14,907 nt of DNA, taken from NCBI GenBank assembly GCA_964631595.1, contig CAZVXL010000031.1, positions 1-14,907 on the forward strand, written 5' to 3'. The stretch comes from UMGS1312 sp964631595 (GTDB taxonomy: Bacteria > Bacillota > Clostridia > Oscillospirales > CAG-272). The notes under the pieces were generated by a model. The model saw only the letters and a list, made by a program, of their open reading frames with translations, searched no databases and was not told the DNA's origin. Below are positions 13,209 to 14,907 of this stretch, piece by piece; the first letter of the stretch is position 1; each line of letters begins with the position of its first letter. Made by a program: the position numbers and the translations under genes.

Positions 13209-14549
13209 ATGGAAAAAAGAGGACTCAAAAAGAACCTCGGTGTTCTTTCCGCCACTGCGATCGTTGTCGGCAGTGTCATCGGCGCAGGCGTATTCTTTAA
13301 GCCCTACGCAATATATCAGGCAACCGGCGGCGCACCCGGCATGGGTATGCTCGCCTGGATCATCGGCGGTCTTGCAAGCCTTTTCGGCGCTTTGACATTT
13401 GCCGAAATCGCTGTACTGAAGCCCAACACCGGCGGTATGGTCACATATCTCTCCGATGTTTACGGCAAAAAGCTCGGCTTCCTCGCCGGCTGGATGCAGA
13501 CCATCATATTCTACCCCGCGTTTTTGGCAGGCTACGGTGTCCGAGTCGGGCAGGAGCTCGCTCCGCTTCTCGGCGGCAAGCAATATGAGCTTCCCATCGC
13601 CATGGGCATCATCATCATCATCGTCGCCTTCAACGTTCTCGGCTCGAAAACAGCCTCAAGATTCCAGATCGTATTTACGATATGCAAGCTGATCCCGCTG
13701 TTTATCCTGATGATTTTCGGCTTTGTTCTGGGTGAGGGCTCAAATCCCGTATTCACTCCCATCGTAAACAACGAGACCACGACTGTCGGTGCCGCTCTCG
13801 GCTCCACTCTGCTTGCGGTTCTGTTCGCCTTTGAGGGCTGGACAAACGTCGGTGCCGTTGCCGGTGAGATGAAGAATCCCGGCAAGGATCTGCCCCGTGC
13901 CATCGTCGGCGGTGTATCGATCATCATGTTCGTCTACTTCATCATCAACATTGCTTACCTCTGGGTGCTCCCCGCAGATGAGCTTATGAATCTCGAATCT
14001 CCCGCATCCGCAGTTGCTACCGCGATCTTCGGAAATGTCGGCGGAAAGCTTATCACCGCCGGTATCATCATCTCCGTTATCGGAGCTGCAAACGGCTTCC
14101 TGCTCTCCGGCTCGCGCGTAGCTTATGAGCTTGCCGAGGAGAAGGCACTTCCCTTCAGCAACACCCTCGCAAAGATCAACTCCAATCATGTTCCCGCAAA
14201 CTCCATCATTCTGATCGGCTTCCTCGCGTGCATCTTTTCTATCACCAATCAGTTTGATATGCTTACAAACCTCGCCGTATTCTCAAGCTGGATCTTCTAC
14301 ACTATGACATTTGCGGCAGTTATGACCTATCGCAGACAGGCACCCGATGTCGAGAGAACCTACAAGGTTCCGCTCTACCCCGTTGTGCCGATCCTCGCAA
14401 TACTCAGCGGCGTTTACGTTATCTTCAGCCAGCTCTTTACCTCGGGACGCGATGCCACCATTCTTTCCTTCTTCAGCATCGGCGTAACTCTCCTCGGAAT
14501 ACCCGTATATCTTCTGGCACAGAAATACTACAAGAAAAAAGGCAACTGA
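13209..14549 (+). CDS. APC-family amino acid permease/exchanger, SteT/LAT-like
   Basis: A 446-residue integral membrane transporter with about 12 hydrophobic segments. The first has the APC signature VGSVIGAGVFFKPYAI (20-35), the unwound helix that binds the substrate alpha-amino and carboxyl groups. TGGMVTYLSDVYGKKLGF (74-91, shown in part) and FAFEGWTNVGAVAGEMKNP (206-224) are conserved LAT-type blocks around membrane segments 3 and 6 and the loop after 6. Length and pattern are close to Bacillus subtilis SteT, a serine/threonine exchanger, but the substrate cannot be read from the sequence. GAGGAG (13195-13200) lies 8 nt before the start. Five consecutive ATC codons at 13608-13622 code an isoleucine run in one membrane segment. 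It has its own promoter and terminator, so it is monocistronic and divergent from cbp. Confidence 0.92.
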   Translation: MEKRGLKKNLGVLSATAIVVGSVIGAGVFFKPYAIYQATGGAPGMGMLAWIIGGLASLFGALTFAEIAVLKPNTGGMVTYLSDVYGKKLGFLAGWMQTIIFYPAFLAGYGVRVGQELAPLLGGKQYELPIAMGIIIIIVAFNVLGSKTASRFQIVFTICKLIPLFILMIFGFVLGEGSNPVFTPIVNNETTTVGAALGSTLLAVLFAFEGWTNVGAVAGEMKNPGKDLPRAIVGGVSIIMFVYFIINIAYLWVLPADELMNLESPASAVATAIFGNVGGKLITAGIIISVIGAANGFLLSGSRVAYELAEEKALPFSNTLAKINSNHVPANSIILIGFLACIFSITNQFDMLTNLAVFSSWIFYTMTFAAVMTYRRQAPDVERTYKVPLYPVVPILAILSGVYVIFSQLFTSGRDATILSFFSIGVTLLGIPVYLLAQKYYKKKGN

Positions 14550-14555
14550 TCCCAA

Positions 14556-14575
14556 CGATAGGCAATTGCCTATCG
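14556..14575. repeat. 20-bp perfect palindrome after the permease, with a repeated half-site
   Basis: CGATAGGCAATTGCCTATCG is fully self-complementary, 6 nt after the permease stop. The half-site TGCCTATC recurs at 14617-14624, and ATAGGC (14577-14582) can pair with 14618-14623 in an 11-bp stem with G-U pairs. The transcript could therefore fold in alternative ways. No U-tract follows the palindrome. Confidence 0.7.
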
Positions 14576-14660
14576 CATAGGCGTGCGGCGCGCCTCGGGA
14601 CGACACATTCGGCGTATGCCTATCATGTGCTCTCGGCTACCGTCCGCTACTCAACAGTAC

Positions 14661-14704
14661 AAAAGGGATAAAAAGCTCTGCCGAGCTTTTTATCCCTTTT
14701 CCTT
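14661..14704. terminator. Bidirectional rho-independent terminator
   Basis: Arms 14661-14678 and 14683-14700 are perfectly complementary over 18 bp around TGCC. The stem itself begins with AAAA and ends with TTTT, and CCTTTT follows, so it can work in both directions. It is the likely terminator of the permease transcript, about 110 nt after the stop. Confidence 0.85.
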
Positions 14705-14783
14705 TTGCATACCTGCGACAGCTCGCAGTCGATGCCGTGGTAACGCAAATCTGTATTCTGCCGTAGGATATTCGGAAAACACA

Positions 14784-14811
14784 GATCCCCCGAGAAGCTT
14801 CTCGGGGGATC
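14784..14811. repeat. 28-bp perfect palindrome
   Basis: Arms 14784-14797 (GATCCCCCGAGAAG) and 14798-14811 are exact reverse complements with no spacer, centred on AAGCTT. It is GC-rich in the outer part. No T-run follows on the plus strand and only a weak one (GTGTTTT) on the minus strand. It may be a dispersed REP-like element or a terminator for a minus-strand gene beyond the window. Confidence 0.75.
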
Positions 14812-14907
14812 GTAAACCTTGGTGATCCATCAAATAAAAATTCTCGGTCGCATTTGCTACGGGTTGATAAGGCAGTATAGAAACTTATTACATCTGTGGC
14901 ATTGCAA

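Larger units (their letters stand above)
14550..14907. other. Intergenic stretch with no supportable gene
   Basis: This 358-bp stretch contains three strong symmetric elements (given separately) and no open frame with a ribosome binding site and a recognisable product. Near its end TTGATA (14864-14869) and TATTAC (14886-14891), 16 nt apart, are a weak promoter-like pair pointing out of the window. Confidence 0.6.

Noticed and set aside
1..14907. CRISPR array, insertion sequence, tRNA or rRNA
   Set aside because: I saw no regularly spaced direct repeats, no transposase or terminal repeats, and no tRNA- or rRNA-like sequence.

Overview
The window looks like chromosome from an anaerobic, Gram-positive gut or rumen bacterium of the class Clostridia, probably Oscillospirales/Ruminococcaceae-like. 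The evidence is sortase-assembled LPXTG pilus genes, a meso-diaminopimelate dehydrogenase, a rubrerythrin, a cellobiose phosphorylase, strong AAGGAGG-type ribosome binding sites and a mid-range GC content judged by eye. The genus cannot be fixed from the sequence alone.

Positions 180-8557 form one co-directional pilus operon of six genes with tight spacing and two gene overlaps. In order: a cytoplasmic coiled-coil protein; a type I signal peptidase; a 1051-residue LPSTG protein with a fibro-slime (PA14-like) domain and three Cna-B/FctA-like repeats (putative tip adhesin); an LPSTG shaft pilin; a class C pilin sortase; and a 545-residue protein that joins a basal-pilin-like LPQTG surface protein to a complete second sortase in one reading frame. 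The signal peptidase would process the precursors, the class C sortase would polymerise shaft and tip, and the sortase half of the fusion may anchor the fibre to the wall through its own pilin half. A 14-bp hairpin closed by a GAAA tetraloop lies between the shaft pilin and the class C sortase. A bidirectional terminator at about 8580-8621 ends the operon.

Positions 8686-10474 hold a divergent pair: ddh (meso-DAP dehydrogenase, minus strand) and rubrerythrin (plus strand). They share a 205-bp intergenic region with a readable promoter for ddh. A terminator follows rubrerythrin.

Positions 10559-14549 hold a second divergent pair: a GH94 cellobiose phosphorylase (minus strand) and an APC-family, SteT-like amino acid exchanger (plus strand). 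The region between them is rich in signals: a sigma-A-type promoter in each direction, a perfect CGGAAAG/CTTTCCG palindrome just downstream of the phosphorylase promoter, and an A6CG/CGT6 inverted repeat abutting the -35 box of the permease promoter.

Positions 14550-14907 contain no gene that I can support. They hold a 20-bp palindrome with a repeated half-site, an 18-bp perfect-stem bidirectional terminator and a 28-bp perfect palindrome. The pilus tip adhesin and the cellobiose phosphorylase together would suit a plant-fibre-associated lifestyle, but that link is inference. The most notable item is the pilin-sortase fusion at 6920-8557.
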